Source: Kribbella qitaiheensis
GTDB taxonomy: Bacteria > Actinomycetota > Actinomycetes > Propionibacteriales > Kribbellaceae
Direction: 5' to 3'
Assembly (NCBI RefSeq): GCF_014217565.1
Contig: NZ_CP043661.1
Span: forward strand, 558,001 to 622,000
DNA: 64,000 nucleotides
The notes below the pieces were generated by a model. That model worked only from the letters and a program-made list of their open reading frames with translations. It was not told the origin of the DNA and ran no database searches. How positions within the stretch are numbered: the stretch's first letter is position 1; the number at the start of each line of letters is the position of its first letter. Positions 1-8,343 of the stretch are shown here, one piece after another. The translations under genes and the position numbers were made by a program.

Positions 1-603
1 CGGCTGGTCGACCTGGGTGAATTCCGGCGGTTCGCCCGGTTCAGGCGCAGTGAGTTCGTGCTGGCGGTCGTGACCTGCCTCGGTGTCGTCGTCCTGGACG
101 TTCTGTACGGCGTACTGGTCGCGGTGGCGTTGTCCGTGCTGGACCTGTTCCGCCGGGTGGCCAGACCTCATGACGGCATCCTCGGCATCGCGCCAGGTAT
201 CCCGGGAATGCACGACGTCGACGACTATCCCACTGCCCGGCCGGTGCCCGGATTGGTGGTGTATCGCTACGACTCGCCGCTGTTCTTCGCCAACGCCGAG
301 AACTTCCGGCGGCGCGCGCTCGCCGCGATCGGGGCATCGCCGGAGCCGGTCCGCTGGCTGCTGCTCAACGCCGAGGCCAACGTGGAGATCGACATCACCG
401 CGATCGACGCCCTCGATGCTCTGCGGGAGGAGCTCGGCCGGCGAGGGATCTCGCTGGCACTGGCCCGGGTCAAGCAGGACCTCCGCGACGACCTGGCGGC
501 CGCCGGTTTCCTGGACCGCCTCGGCCCTGACCGCATCTTCTTCACCCTGCCCACCGCGATCGAAGCCTTCCGCGCCGACCCCGGGCCGGCACCGACCACC
601 TGA
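1..603 (+). CDS. SulP-family anion transporter, C-terminal part with STAS domain (5' truncated)
   Basis: The frame is open from base 1, so the gene starts left of the window and only about 200 C-terminal residues are present. The visible part begins with the end of the membrane domain: a cytoplasmic loop rich in Arg, then one or two hydrophobic segments (roughly residues 20-50 of the visible part). A STAS domain follows (about residues 75-190), recognisable from the SPLFFANAENFRRR stretch, the LLLNAEANVEIDITAIDAL strand-turn and the final helix. SulP proteins are inner-membrane carriers or channels for sulfate, bicarbonate or related anions, and the STAS domain regulates them. The substrate cannot be told from this part. 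The stop at 601-603 is 106 bases before pta, with no obvious terminator in between. Confidence 0.9.
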   Translation, partial: RLVDLGEFRRFARFRRSEFVLAVVTCLGVVVLDVLYGVLVAVALSVLDLFRRVARPHDGILGIAPGIPGMHDVDDYPTARPVPGLVVYRYDSPLFFANAENFRRRALAAIGASPEPVRWLLLNAEANVEIDITAIDALDALREELGRRGISLALARVKQDLRDDLAAAGFLDRLGPDRIFFTLPTAIEAFRADPGPAPTT

Positions 604-709
604 GATCGAAGCACTCGCGCCCCGGACAGGATCTCCATGCCGGAGCAGTACCGGAGGCTGAAATCACCGGGGGAATTGCCCGTCGGTTCATGGTGGCTAG
701 GGTTCAATC

Positions 710-2797
710 ATGGGAAGCAGCGTGTACGTCGCATCGGTCGAGGGGTACACCGGCAAGTCCACGGTGGCCCTGGGGGTCCTGCAGGAGTTGTCCAAGCGGG
801 TGGAGCGGGTGGCAGTGTTCCGGCCCATCGTGCGGCCGGACACCGCCCTGTACGGCGGGCGCGACTACGTGCTGGATCTGCTCACCTCACATGACGCGGT
901 CTCGTCGCCGTACGAGGAGGGCGTGGGAGTCACGTACGACGAGGTGCACGCCGATCCCGATGCCGCGCTGGATCGGATCGTGCAGCGGTATCGCAAGGTC
1001 GCCGAGCGGGGTGACCCGGTGCTCATCGTCGGGAGTGACTACACCGATGTGGGTACGCCGACGGAGTTCTCGTACAACGCCAGGATCGCCGCCAATCTAG
1101 GTGCGCCGGTGCTGCTGGTGCTCAACGGCGCCGGTCGTGCGCCGGAGGATCTGCGCACGCTGACGGACATGGCCGGCGCCGAACTGAAGGCCAATCACGG
1201 CTCGCTGTTCGCGGTGATCGCCAATCGGGTGGACAAGACCCGGCTCGCGGAAACCGTTGCCGCGTTGACCAGTGCGGCGGTTCCGGCGTTCGCCATCCCG
1301 GAAGAGACGCTGCTGAGCGCGCCCTCGGTGGCTGATCTGATGGGCGCTGTGGACGGAGGGTTGCTCAGCGGGGACTCTCGGCTGCTTTCCCGGGAGGTCA
1401 GTGGGTTGGTGGTGGCCGGCATGACGATGCCCAACGTGCTCGACCGCCTGTTCGACGGCGCTGCGGTGATCACCGCAGCGGATCGTCCCGAGGTGGTGGT
1501 TGGCGTACTGATGGCGAACGCCTCGCAGAACTTCCCGCAGATCTCGGCGATCTTCCTCAATGGCGGGTTCGCGTTGCCGCCGCAGATCGGGCGGCTGATC
1601 GACGGCGTCGGCAGCACGATGCCGATCATCGAGACCGGCCTCGGGACGCACGCGACATCGACCGCGCTGACCGCAGTACGGGGCCGGCTGACGAAGGACT
1701 CGCCGCGCAAAGTGGACCTGGCGCTCACGCTGTTCGACCAGTACGTCGATGGTCCGGCGTTGCTGGACCGTCTCGCGGTGGCACGGAGCAGCGCGGTGAC
1801 GCCGCTCATGTTCGAGTACCAGCTGATCGACGAAGCAGTTGCCGACCGCAAGCACATCGTCCTGCCGGAGGGTGAGGAGGAGCGGATCCTCCGGGCGGCC
1901 GACGTACTGCTGCGGCGGGGAGTCGTGGAGCTGACCCTGCTGGGTGATCCGGTCGTGATCAGTGCGAAGGCGGCCGGTCTCGGGGTGGACATCTCGGCGG
2001 CGCGGATCATCGACCCCGACGACGTTGTGCTGGGGGAGAGGTTCGCGGCGGAGTACCACCGGCTGCGTCAGCACCGTGGCGTCGACCTCGACCGGGCCCG
2101 CGACCTCATCAGAGATGTCTCCTACTTCGGGACGATGATGGTGCAGCTCGGTCTGGCCGACGGAATGGTGTCGGGTGCGGTGCACACCACCGCGCACACG
2201 ATCCGGCCGGCGCTCGAGGTGGTGAAGACGCTGCCCGAGGTGTCGGTCGTCTCCTCGGTCTTCTTCATGTGCCTGGAGAACCAGGTCCTCGTGTACGGCG
2301 ATTGTGCGGTCAACCCGGATCCGACCGCCGAGCAGCTGGCCGACATCGCGATCTCCTCTGCCGCGACGGCGGCGGCTTTCGGGATCGAGCCGCGGGTCGG
2401 GATGCTGTCGTACTCGACCGGAACGTCCGGCACCGGATCCGATGTGGAGAAGGTGTCGAAGGCAACGATGATCATCAGGGAGCGGGCGCCGGAGTTGCTG
2501 GTGGAGGGGCCGATCCAGTACGACGCGGCGATCGACAGCGCGGTGGCGAAGACGAAGCTGCCGGAGTCCTCGGTGGCCGGCCGCGCGACGGTGTTCATCT
2601 TTCCCGACCTCAATACCGGGAACAACACCTACAAGGCGGTGCAGCGCTCGGCGAACGCGGTGGCGGTAGGCCCGGTGCTGCAGGGGCTGAAGAAGCCGGT
2701 GAACGACTTGTCTCGTGGCGCCACTGTCCGGGACATCGTCAACACCGTGGCGATCACCGCCATCCAGGCGCAGCTGGCCGAGCGGAGCAAGGGCTGA
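710..2797 (+). CDS. pta: Phosphate acetyltransferase (long, DRTGG-containing form)
   Basis: Converts acetyl-CoA and phosphate to acetyl phosphate and CoA, the first step of the Pta-AckA pathway. The 695 residues match the long three-domain type. The N-terminal BioD-like P-loop region has the motif EGYTGKST near residues 9-16, the middle is DRTGG-like, and the C-terminal half (about 370-690) is the catalytic PTA domain with VLPEGEEERILRAADVL and the SYSTGTSGTGSDVEKV segment. The stop overlaps the ackA start in ATGA, so the two are translationally coupled. The alternative frames over this gene are not coding-like. Confidence 0.97.
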   Translation: MGSSVYVASVEGYTGKSTVALGVLQELSKRVERVAVFRPIVRPDTALYGGRDYVLDLLTSHDAVSSPYEEGVGVTYDEVHADPDAALDRIVQRYRKVAERGDPVLIVGSDYTDVGTPTEFSYNARIAANLGAPVLLVLNGAGRAPEDLRTLTDMAGAELKANHGSLFAVIANRVDKTRLAETVAALTSAAVPAFAIPEETLLSAPSVADLMGAVDGGLLSGDSRLLSREVSGLVVAGMTMPNVLDRLFDGAAVITAADRPEVVVGVLMANASQNFPQISAIFLNGGFALPPQIGRLIDGVGSTMPIIETGLGTHATSTALTAVRGRLTKDSPRKVDLALTLFDQYVDGPALLDRLAVARSSAVTPLMFEYQLIDEAVADRKHIVLPEGEEERILRAADVLLRRGVVELTLLGDPVVISAKAAGLGVDISAARIIDPDDVVLGERFAAEYHRLRQHRGVDLDRARDLIRDVSYFGTMMVQLGLADGMVSGAVHTTAHTIRPALEVVKTLPEVSVVSSVFFMCLENQVLVYGDCAVNPDPTAEQLADIAISSAATAAAFGIEPRVGMLSYSTGTSGTGSDVEKVSKATMIIRERAPELLVEGPIQYDAAIDSAVAKTKLPESSVAGRATVFIFPDLNTGNNTYKAVQRSANAVAVGPVLQGLKKPVNDLSRGATVRDIVNTVAITAIQAQLAERSKG

Positions 2798-3999
2798 TGA
2801 GCTCCTACGTCCTTGTGATCAACGCGGGTTCGTCGTCGCTGAAGTACAGCCTGGTCGACGCCGAATCCGGTGATGCTGCCGCGGCCGGTGTCGTCGAGCG
2901 CATCGGTGAAGCGGAAGGTTCGCACCGGCATCGCGGCCCACGCGGCGAGACCCGCTCGACCTTGGTGATCGCCTCTCACGAGGAAGCGTTGCAGGCGGCG
3001 ATCGAGGCCTTCGCCGTCCAGGGACCAGCGCTCGACGAGATCGAGCTGGTTGCCGTAGGCCACCGTGTCGTGCATGGTGGTTCCGCCTTCGCCGAGCCCA
3101 CGTTGGTGGATGACGAACTGCTCGCGAAGGTCGCCGAGCTGGTACCGCTGGCGCCGCTGCACAACCCGGCCAACTTGACCGGCATGCGTGTCGCCCGGCG
3201 GCTGTTCCCGCAACTGCCGCAGGTTGCCGTGTTCGACACGGCCTTCCATCAGACGCTGCCCCCGCAGGCGTACACGTACGCAGTACCGCGGGAATGGGCC
3301 ACCGAGCATGGGATCCGGCGCTACGGCTTCCACGGCACGTCGCACGCCTTTGTCTCCGGAGAGGCTGCGCGGATGCTGGGCCGGTCTGAAGTGAACCTCG
3401 TTGTACTCCATCTCGGCAACGGATGCTCCGCGACGGCCGTTCGGGGCGGGCGGTCCGTGGACACCTCGATGGGGATGACCCCGCTCGAGGGACTGGTGAT
3501 GGGCACCCGCTCCGGTGACCTCGATCCTGCGATCCACGCGCACCTGTCCCGCGAGCTGGGCTGGCCGCTGGACAAGATCGATCACGCGCTGAACTTCGAC
3601 TCCGGACTGAAGGGTCTGGCCGGCTACAACGACTTCCGCGAGCTGTCGCGCAGCCGGGCCGCGGGCGACGAACGGGCCCAGTTGGCCTTCGACGTCTTCT
3701 GCTACCGGATCAAGAAGTACGTCGGCGCGTACTACGCCGCGCTGGGCACCGTCGACGCGATCGTCTTCACCGCCGGCGTCGGCGAGAACGACCCAGCCGC
3801 CCGCGCCGCGTCACTGGCCGGCCTGGAGCGGCTGGGAATCCGCGTGGACCCGGCACTCAATGCCGCCTCCTCGGACCGGCCTCGCGCGATCTCCACCGAC
3901 GCGAGCCCCGTCGCGGTCCTGGTCATCCCCACCAACGAGGAATGGCAGATCGCGCGCGAAACCGTCAGCGCGATCCGGTCGCGCCCGCCACGGGTCTGA
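2797..3999 (+). CDS. ackA: Acetate kinase
   Basis: Interconverts acetyl phosphate plus ADP and acetate plus ATP, completing the Pta-AckA pathway in the cytoplasm. The 400-residue length is the usual one. Visible family motifs are NAGSSSLKY at the N terminus, LHNPANLTG, YGFHGTSH with its catalytic His, HLGNGCSATAV, EGLVMGTRSGDLDP and FTAGVGEN. The frame is open further upstream inside pta, but the ATG at 2797, which shares its A with the pta stop codon, gives the canonical N terminus MSSYVLVINAGSS. Confidence 0.97.
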   Translation: MSSYVLVINAGSSSLKYSLVDAESGDAAAAGVVERIGEAEGSHRHRGPRGETRSTLVIASHEEALQAAIEAFAVQGPALDEIELVAVGHRVVHGGSAFAEPTLVDDELLAKVAELVPLAPLHNPANLTGMRVARRLFPQLPQVAVFDTAFHQTLPPQAYTYAVPREWATEHGIRRYGFHGTSHAFVSGEAARMLGRSEVNLVVLHLGNGCSATAVRGGRSVDTSMGMTPLEGLVMGTRSGDLDPAIHAHLSRELGWPLDKIDHALNFDSGLKGLAGYNDFRELSRSRAAGDERAQLAFDVFCYRIKKYVGAYYAALGTVDAIVFTAGVGENDPAARAASLAGLERLGIRVDPALNAASSDRPRAISTDASPVAVLVIPTNEEWQIARETVSAIRSRPPRV

Positions 4000-4035
4000 A
4001 CGACCGGGTCGCCCGGACGATGTTCTGCCTGTTAC

Positions 4036-4049
4036 GGGACCTTCGTCCC
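4036..4049. promoter_or_regulatory. DosR/DevR-like palindrome GGGACCTTCGTCCC
   Basis: A perfect 5-bp inverted repeat GGGAC-N4-GTCCC lies between ackA and the SHOCT-protein gene, 93 bp before the latter's start. The core has the form of the DosR/DevR operator of actinobacteria (GGGAC...GTCCC). It could also be a short hairpin, but the four-base loop and five-pair stem are weak for a terminator. The regulatory reading is an inference from form and position only. Confidence 0.35.
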
Positions 4050-4141
4050 ATGAGAGGGGTCATTGGGCGGTGGGAGCAAGCCAGGAAGACGGCGAGGATG
4101 AGGAGTGCCCGGGAAGGCCCGGGATTTGGAGAGGATGACGG

Positions 4142-4453
4142 ATGACGCTCTGGCACGACGGATCCATGAGCGGTTGGGGATACGTCCTCGTGATCACTGG
4201 GCTGGTCGTTTTCGTCAGCGCGGTGGTCTTCGGCGCGATCGCCTGGGCGCGGTTCACTGTGGTGGCCGGCACCTCGCCCGTCGCCGAGCCGGCCCCCGAG
4301 TTGCTGCTGGCCCTGCGACTGGCGGACGGCACGATCGAGGTCGATGACTACGAGCGGCGTCTGGACGCCTTGCACGACCACTACCCGGCCGCGCCGACCC
4401 GGCCCCACAGCCGATCCGATGAGCCCTATTCAGGCGTGCGGATCATGCCTTAG
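4142..4453 (+). CDS. Small membrane protein with SHOCT-like C-terminal motif
   Basis: 103 residues. A single strong transmembrane helix (about residues 13-35, GYVLVITGLVVFVSAVVFG) is followed by a cytosolic stretch with LRLADGTIEVDDYERRLDAL (about 57-76), the short SHOCT-type helix pair often found at the end of small actinobacterial membrane proteins. A GGAGAGG ribosome site precedes the ATG. No enzymatic function can be inferred. The 3' end overlaps the convergent LapA-type gene by 11 bases. Confidence 0.75.
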   Translation: MTLWHDGSMSGWGYVLVITGLVVFVSAVVFGAIAWARFTVVAGTSPVAEPAPELLLALRLADGTIEVDDYERRLDALHDHYPAAPTRPHSRSDEPYSGVRIMP

Positions 4454-4865
4454 TGGATTCGCCGGACGCGCGGCGCTTGGCTACCTGACGCAACTGGGTG
4501 ATCCGCGCCGTTCCCAAGGTCAAGGTCAGCAATGTCGCCGCGACGGCGGCGATCAGCAGCATGATGGCCAGCGGCGCCGACCCGTCCAGCCACAGGAACG
4601 ACACCTCAGTACGCCGGGTGTTCTGCAGCAAGAACACGATCAGAGCGACGAACAGCACCGCCGCCGCGCACAGCCCGACCCACAAAGCCCCCACCCGCGT
4701 GGACGGAACACCTACCGCGGCCGGGACCTCGGCGGGGGCTTCGCCTCGATCGGACTGATCCTTGGGCACGGGTTCGACCTGACCCGAGTCGGCCGTGGAG
4801 GTCGGCAGCGCATCACCGGGGCGGTGAGGCAAAGCAGCGCTGGTCTTGCGGTTCCGGATCGCCAT
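4443..4865 (-). CDS. LapA-domain (DUF1049-type) membrane protein
   Basis: 140 residues. A hydrophilic, Pro/Asp-rich N terminus of about 55 residues is followed by two membrane helices (about 58-80 and 94-118). Between them lies the family signature FLLQNTRRTEVSFLWLDG, and a basic tail with QLRQVAKRR follows. The arrangement is that of LapA/DUF1049 proteins, small inner-membrane proteins of lipopolysaccharide- or envelope-assembly context whose role in Gram-positives is unknown. A GAGGAG ribosome site lies just before the ATG. Confidence 0.8.
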   Translation of the reverse strand: MAIRNRKTSAALPHRPGDALPTSTADSGQVEPVPKDQSDRGEAPAEVPAAVGVPSTRVGALWVGLCAAAVLFVALIVFLLQNTRRTEVSFLWLDGSAPLAIMLLIAAVAATLLTLTLGTARITQLRQVAKRRASGESTKA

Positions 4866-5058
4866 CTGTGGCTCCTCGCGGTCCCCGGACTGGCTGGCGT
4901 CCCAACAGACGCGTCACGACCCGGATACACCCCAGACTACGCCTGACGACACCCAGGTAGGAGACCCTGCCAAGCCTGGGAACGGCTCCTGGCCGATCGA
5001 GCTGGATTCCGCCGCCGCCGTGCCCGGCCCGAACTCGCCCGCGTGATGTAGGTCGTCC

Positions 5059-5433
5059 TTAGGCGGTGGCGTGCTGGCCGATGATGAGGATGTTGCCGTC
5101 GGGGTCCTGGACGCGTGCCTCGCGTTCGCCCCAGGGCTGATCGACGGGCTCCTGAGTGATCGTCCCGCCGGCCTTGCGGATCTCGTCGACCGCGGCCGCG
5201 CAGTCATCGACGTACAGCCACAGCGAGATCGCCGGAGTACCCGGAGCCTGTCTGTACGCCGGATCATGGCCGAGGCCGAGGGCTGCCTGGCCGAACCGAA
5301 GGCTCACGTACGCCGGTGTGCCCTCTGGAGGGAACTGGTAGACCTGCTCTCCGCCGAGGACCTCTGTGTAGAACTGCAGTAGTCGCGGCAGATCGCTACT
5401 GACCACAATCGGGAAAACGGTGTCGACGATCAT
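5059..5433 (-). CDS. VOC-superfamily (glyoxalase/bleomycin-resistance fold) protein
   Basis: 124 residues from the ATG at 5433, chosen over an upstream in-frame ATG at 5466 because GAGGAGA lies six bases before it. The protein has the paired beta-alpha-beta-beta-beta units of the VOC fold. FYTEVLGGEQVYQFP is the first unit, YVDDCAAAVDEIRKAGG the helix of the second, and DPDGNILIIGQ carries the typical last strand. Such proteins are metal-dependent lyases, dioxygenases or binding proteins. The substrate is unknown. Confidence 0.85.
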   Translation of the reverse strand: MIVDTVFPIVVSSDLPRLLQFYTEVLGGEQVYQFPPEGTPAYVSLRFGQAALGLGHDPAYRQAPGTPAISLWLYVDDCAAAVDEIRKAGGTITQEPVDQPWGEREARVQDPDGNILIIGQHATA

Positions 5434-5532
5434 CGCAGTTCTCCTCGCTCGAGTAGATGGTTTCACCCACGTTGACGAACGAGCCCGTCACAAATCGACA
5501 GTCGATCCGTTCGGACCCACGTGGCAGGCACC

Positions 5533-5874
5533 TCATCCGGCTGATGCACAAGCGGTGCAGGTGCGAGCTACCGGACGCGCTCGGAGCCGGTCGTCCCAGA
5601 TGGGTCGGCCGCAGCGCTCGCACGTTTCGTAAGTACCAGCAGCAAGGCGTTCCTCCGCGGCATCGATCTCCGTGAGGTGCCTGCGAGCCTGCTCGGCCAG
5701 CGCACCGAGTTGGGACCGTTCGAACGCGATCGTCGACCCCTCAGGATCGTGCTCGTCATCGGCGTTGCTGTCACGCGAGGCAGCCACGATCGCGTCGAAG
5801 TCGCCAGTCAGGCTCGCCAGGCGCTCAAGAGTCTTCTGCCGCTCACGCTCAAGCCGAGTACGCCGATCGTCCAT
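5533..5874 (-). CDS. TraR/DksA-family C4 zinc-finger protein
   Basis: 113 residues with an N-terminal alpha-helical coiled-coil region (about 1-75, rich in Arg, Glu and Leu) and a C-terminal four-cysteine zinc finger, CERCGRP at about 88-94 and CTACA near 107-111. This is the layout of DksA/TraR/YteA proteins that reach into the RNA polymerase secondary channel. The acidic tip DSNADDEHDPEG is in the usual place for a DksA-type coiled-coil tip. A GGAGGG ribosome site precedes the ATG. Confidence 0.88.
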   Translation of the reverse strand: MDDRRTRLERERQKTLERLASLTGDFDAIVAASRDSNADDEHDPEGSTIAFERSQLGALAEQARRHLTEIDAAEERLAAGTYETCERCGRPIWDDRLRARPVARTCTACASAG

Positions 5875-6001
5875 CCCTCCATTCTGAACCAGCTCGCCAC
5901 GGCGTGATCGCTGCCCACGGACCCGAACTCGGCTGGTGCGTCAAGAGCGCGTCTCGGATGAGTGCCACCGGCCACCGACAATTCGCCCGGCGACGCGATT
6001 T

Positions 6002-6613
6002 CTAGGGCGTTACGTCGAGGGCCGGGTCGGGTTTGCTGACGGTCGAGTCGCGGGCGTGGACGGCAGCATGGTCGACGTCACTGTGGGTCATGGCCAGGTA
6101 GGCAACCAACGCCGCGAAGAGGAGCAGCCCGATCCCGGTGACGGGGCCGGTGCCCCAGCCGACACCGCCGTCGTGGGTGCCCTTGCCGAGCCAGTCGGCG
6201 ACCGAAGCGCCGAGCGGTCGGGTCAGCACGTACGACGCCCAGAAGGCCACTGTGACGTTGAGGCCGAGCTTCCGTAGGCCGAGCGGCACCACGATGAGCA
6301 CGGCGAAGAGCAGGATCGACCAGGTGAAGCCGAGGCCGAAGTCGATGGCGGTGGCGTCGCCGACCGCGGTGCCGAACAGGGCGACGCTGAGGACGGTGGC
6401 CCAGTAGCGCACCGGGTGGTAAGTCTCGGCCCTCAGCTGTACCTGAAGAGCGGCGAAGAAGGCACCGATCCCGATGATGGCGGCCAGTGGGATGCTGACG
6501 GTGCCGAGGAAGTCCGAGCCCGTCTCGCCGATCCCGGTGGTCAGCAGCTTGACTACCCAGAACCTGAGGAAGACCGCGGGGACCTTCGGGGCCGAGAACA
6601 CTCGCGTACGCAT
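6002..6613 (-). CDS. COG4705/DUF347-type polytopic membrane protein
   Basis: 203 residues, largely hydrophobic, with about six predicted membrane helices. It contains the repeated family motif twice in clear form: FWVVKLLTTGIGETGSDFLG near residue 18 and FWASYVLTRPLGASVADWLG near residue 124, with a weaker repeat YWATVLSVALFGTAVGD between. These repeats define the COG4705/DUF347 membrane-anchored proteins, whose function is not established. The ribosome site before the ATG is weak, so the start is less certain than the rest. Confidence 0.8.
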   Translation of the reverse strand: MRTRVFSAPKVPAVFLRFWVVKLLTTGIGETGSDFLGTVSIPLAAIIGIGAFFAALQVQLRAETYHPVRYWATVLSVALFGTAVGDATAIDFGLGFTWSILLFAVLIVVPLGLRKLGLNVTVAFWASYVLTRPLGASVADWLGKGTHDGGVGWGTGPVTGIGLLLFAALVAYLAMTHSDVDHAAVHARDSTVSKPDPALDVTP

Positions 6614-6688
6614 GGGTCCCGAAGCCTAGATTCCCCAACCTGATAACCACCTGAGTCTCGGGAGCGCCCGTACGGCGCGACGACGGCC

Positions 6689-7447
6689 TCAGGCGTCTCT
6701 GCGGCCGACAAGGAAGAGGGCAAGGGCCAGTGGGACGAGTACGTAGACGGCACAGATGAGTAGACCCAGTGCCGGTGAAGGTGCTCCATCGACAGGTGGG
6801 CGGGTGGAGATGAGCGCGTTGCCGGCGGCCCAGAGGTTCCACTTGGACGGCCAGCTGATCCAGCCTGACAGGTTTGTAGCCACGAGTGGGACCACGAAGA
6901 CCAGTCCGAACACGGCGCTGACCGCTCCGGCTGTGTGCCGGATGATGGCGCCGAGGCCGAGTCCAAGGAGAGTCAGGGCAACCAGATAGATGCCTGCGCC
7001 GGCTACCGCGCGTAGGGCAGCGCCATCGCTCAGCGGGACGTCCAGATGGACACTGCGGAGTCCGAGCTGAGCGACCAAGAAGCTGACGAGGGAGAGGATC
7101 TCGCCTACCACCAGTGTCATCGCTCCGAGTACGACGGCTTTGTCGATCAGCACGAGCCGGCGCCGGGGAGTCACCGCGAAGGTGGTCCGGATCTGCCCGG
7201 TCGTGTATTCCGAGCTGATCGCCAGCACCCCGATCACGCCGAACGCCAACTGGGCGAACGCGAGCCCGTCGAAGCTCAGATTGACAGGATCGAAGGCGGC
7301 CTTGTCGACGGTCGACCAGGTCGGGTAATCCTTGGCGCGGCCGGTCGCGGAGAACAGGCCACCTAGTACTGCGACCGCGAACGCGGCGGCGAGGCTCAGC
7401 GGCGTCGAGCGGACGGATCGCAGTTTGGTCCATTCGGAGAGCAGCAT
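6689..7447 (-). CDS. ABC-2 type transporter permease
   Basis: 252 residues beginning with MLLSEWTKLRSVRSTPLSL, the classic N terminus of ABC-2 permeases, followed by about six membrane helices. The segment ISSEYTTGQIRTTFAVTPRR is the conserved cytosolic coupling loop. The start codon shares one base with the stop of the upstream ATPase gene (TGATG), so the pair is translationally coupled. The complex would export a small molecule, peptide or lipid. Substrate unknown. Confidence 0.92.
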   Translation of the reverse strand: MLLSEWTKLRSVRSTPLSLAAAFAVAVLGGLFSATGRAKDYPTWSTVDKAAFDPVNLSFDGLAFAQLAFGVIGVLAISSEYTTGQIRTTFAVTPRRRLVLIDKAVVLGAMTLVVGEILSLVSFLVAQLGLRSVHLDVPLSDGAALRAVAGAGIYLVALTLLGLGLGAIIRHTAGAVSAVFGLVFVVPLVATNLSGWISWPSKWNLWAAGNALISTRPPVDGAPSPALGLLICAVYVLVPLALALFLVGRRDA

Positions 7448-8172
7448 CAGTTCGTCCTTCCGGTGCGGTACTGCGCGGCGTCGTCGGCCAGATCCAGATA
7501 GGCGTCCTCCAGCGATCGCCCGTCTGCGGTGAAGTCGGACAGCGGGGTGTCGGCGAGCAGCCGGCCGCGGCCGATCACGATGAGGTGGTCGGCGCCCTGT
7601 TGCATCTCGCTCATCAAATGGCTGGAGACGAAGACGGTCCGGCCTTCGTCGGCCAGGCCACGAAGGAGCCCTCTGATCCAGCGCACACCTTCGGGATCGA
7701 GACCGTTGACCGGCTCGTCGAGGAGCAGGACGTCGGGCTCGCCGAGGAGAGCGGCCGCGATTCCGAGGCGCTGTCGCATGCCCAGTGAGTAGGTGCCCAC
7801 TCGACGGGTGGCAGCTTCGCTGAGGCCGGTCAGCTCAAGTACCTCAGTCACTCGGCTTCCGCCGATCCTTGCCGCCTGAGCGATGCAGAGAAGATGGTTG
7901 CGAGCAGAGCGACCTGGATGGGCCGAGTTTGCGTCCAGTAACGCGCCAACCCGCTGTATTGGCTTCGCGAGTGCGTAGTACGGCTTGCTGTTGATCAGTG
8001 CCCGTCCGCTGTCGGGCCGGTCGAGGCCGAGCAGCATTCGGAAGGTGGTCGACTTGCCGGCGCCGTTCGGGCCGAGAAAGGCCGTGACGCGACCGGGCTG
8101 GGCGGTGAAGGTGAGGTCGTCGACGGCCTGTGTCGATCGATAACACTTGCTGAGTTGGTGTACTTCGATCAT
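7447..8172 (-). CDS. ABC transporter ATP-binding protein
   Basis: 241 residues from the ATG at 8172 (MIEVHQLSKCYRS), preceded by TGGAGC. The frame is open 23 codons further up, but the extra residues do not look like this family. Walker A is LGPNGAGKSTT (about residue 37), the signature YSLGMRQRLGIA, Walker B VLLLDEPVNGLDPEG, and the H-loop is VSSHLM. It partners the coupled permease downstream. It is divergent from the two-component genes at 8344-10100 across a 171-bp gap that must hold both promoters, a layout typical of exporters controlled by the neighbouring LuxR-type response regulator. Confidence 0.95.
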   Translation of the reverse strand: MIEVHQLSKCYRSTQAVDDLTFTAQPGRVTAFLGPNGAGKSTTFRMLLGLDRPDSGRALINSKPYYALAKPIQRVGALLDANSAHPGRSARNHLLCIAQAARIGGSRVTEVLELTGLSEAATRRVGTYSLGMRQRLGIAAALLGEPDVLLLDEPVNGLDPEGVRWIRGLLRGLADEGRTVFVSSHLMSEMQQGADHLIVIGRGRLLADTPLSDFTADGRSLEDAYLDLADDAAQYRTGRTN

Positions 8173-8343
8173 CGGATGCTCCAGTGGATTCGGCTTGCGT
8201 GTTGCCACGATGTCGGTGCGGCCTGGTGCTGGGCATTGCACTACGGGGAGAGATCCGCGTCCGCCCGCGGGTTGAGATCTGCCGTCAGACGTATGCCTGG
8301 AGGGTGATGACCGGGCGATTTCAACGCCCCTACTGTCATAGCT

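Noticed and set aside
4036-4049. Terminator for ackA
   Set aside because: A five-pair stem with a four-base loop is short compared with the 14-pair hairpin at 17581, and it has no T tract.
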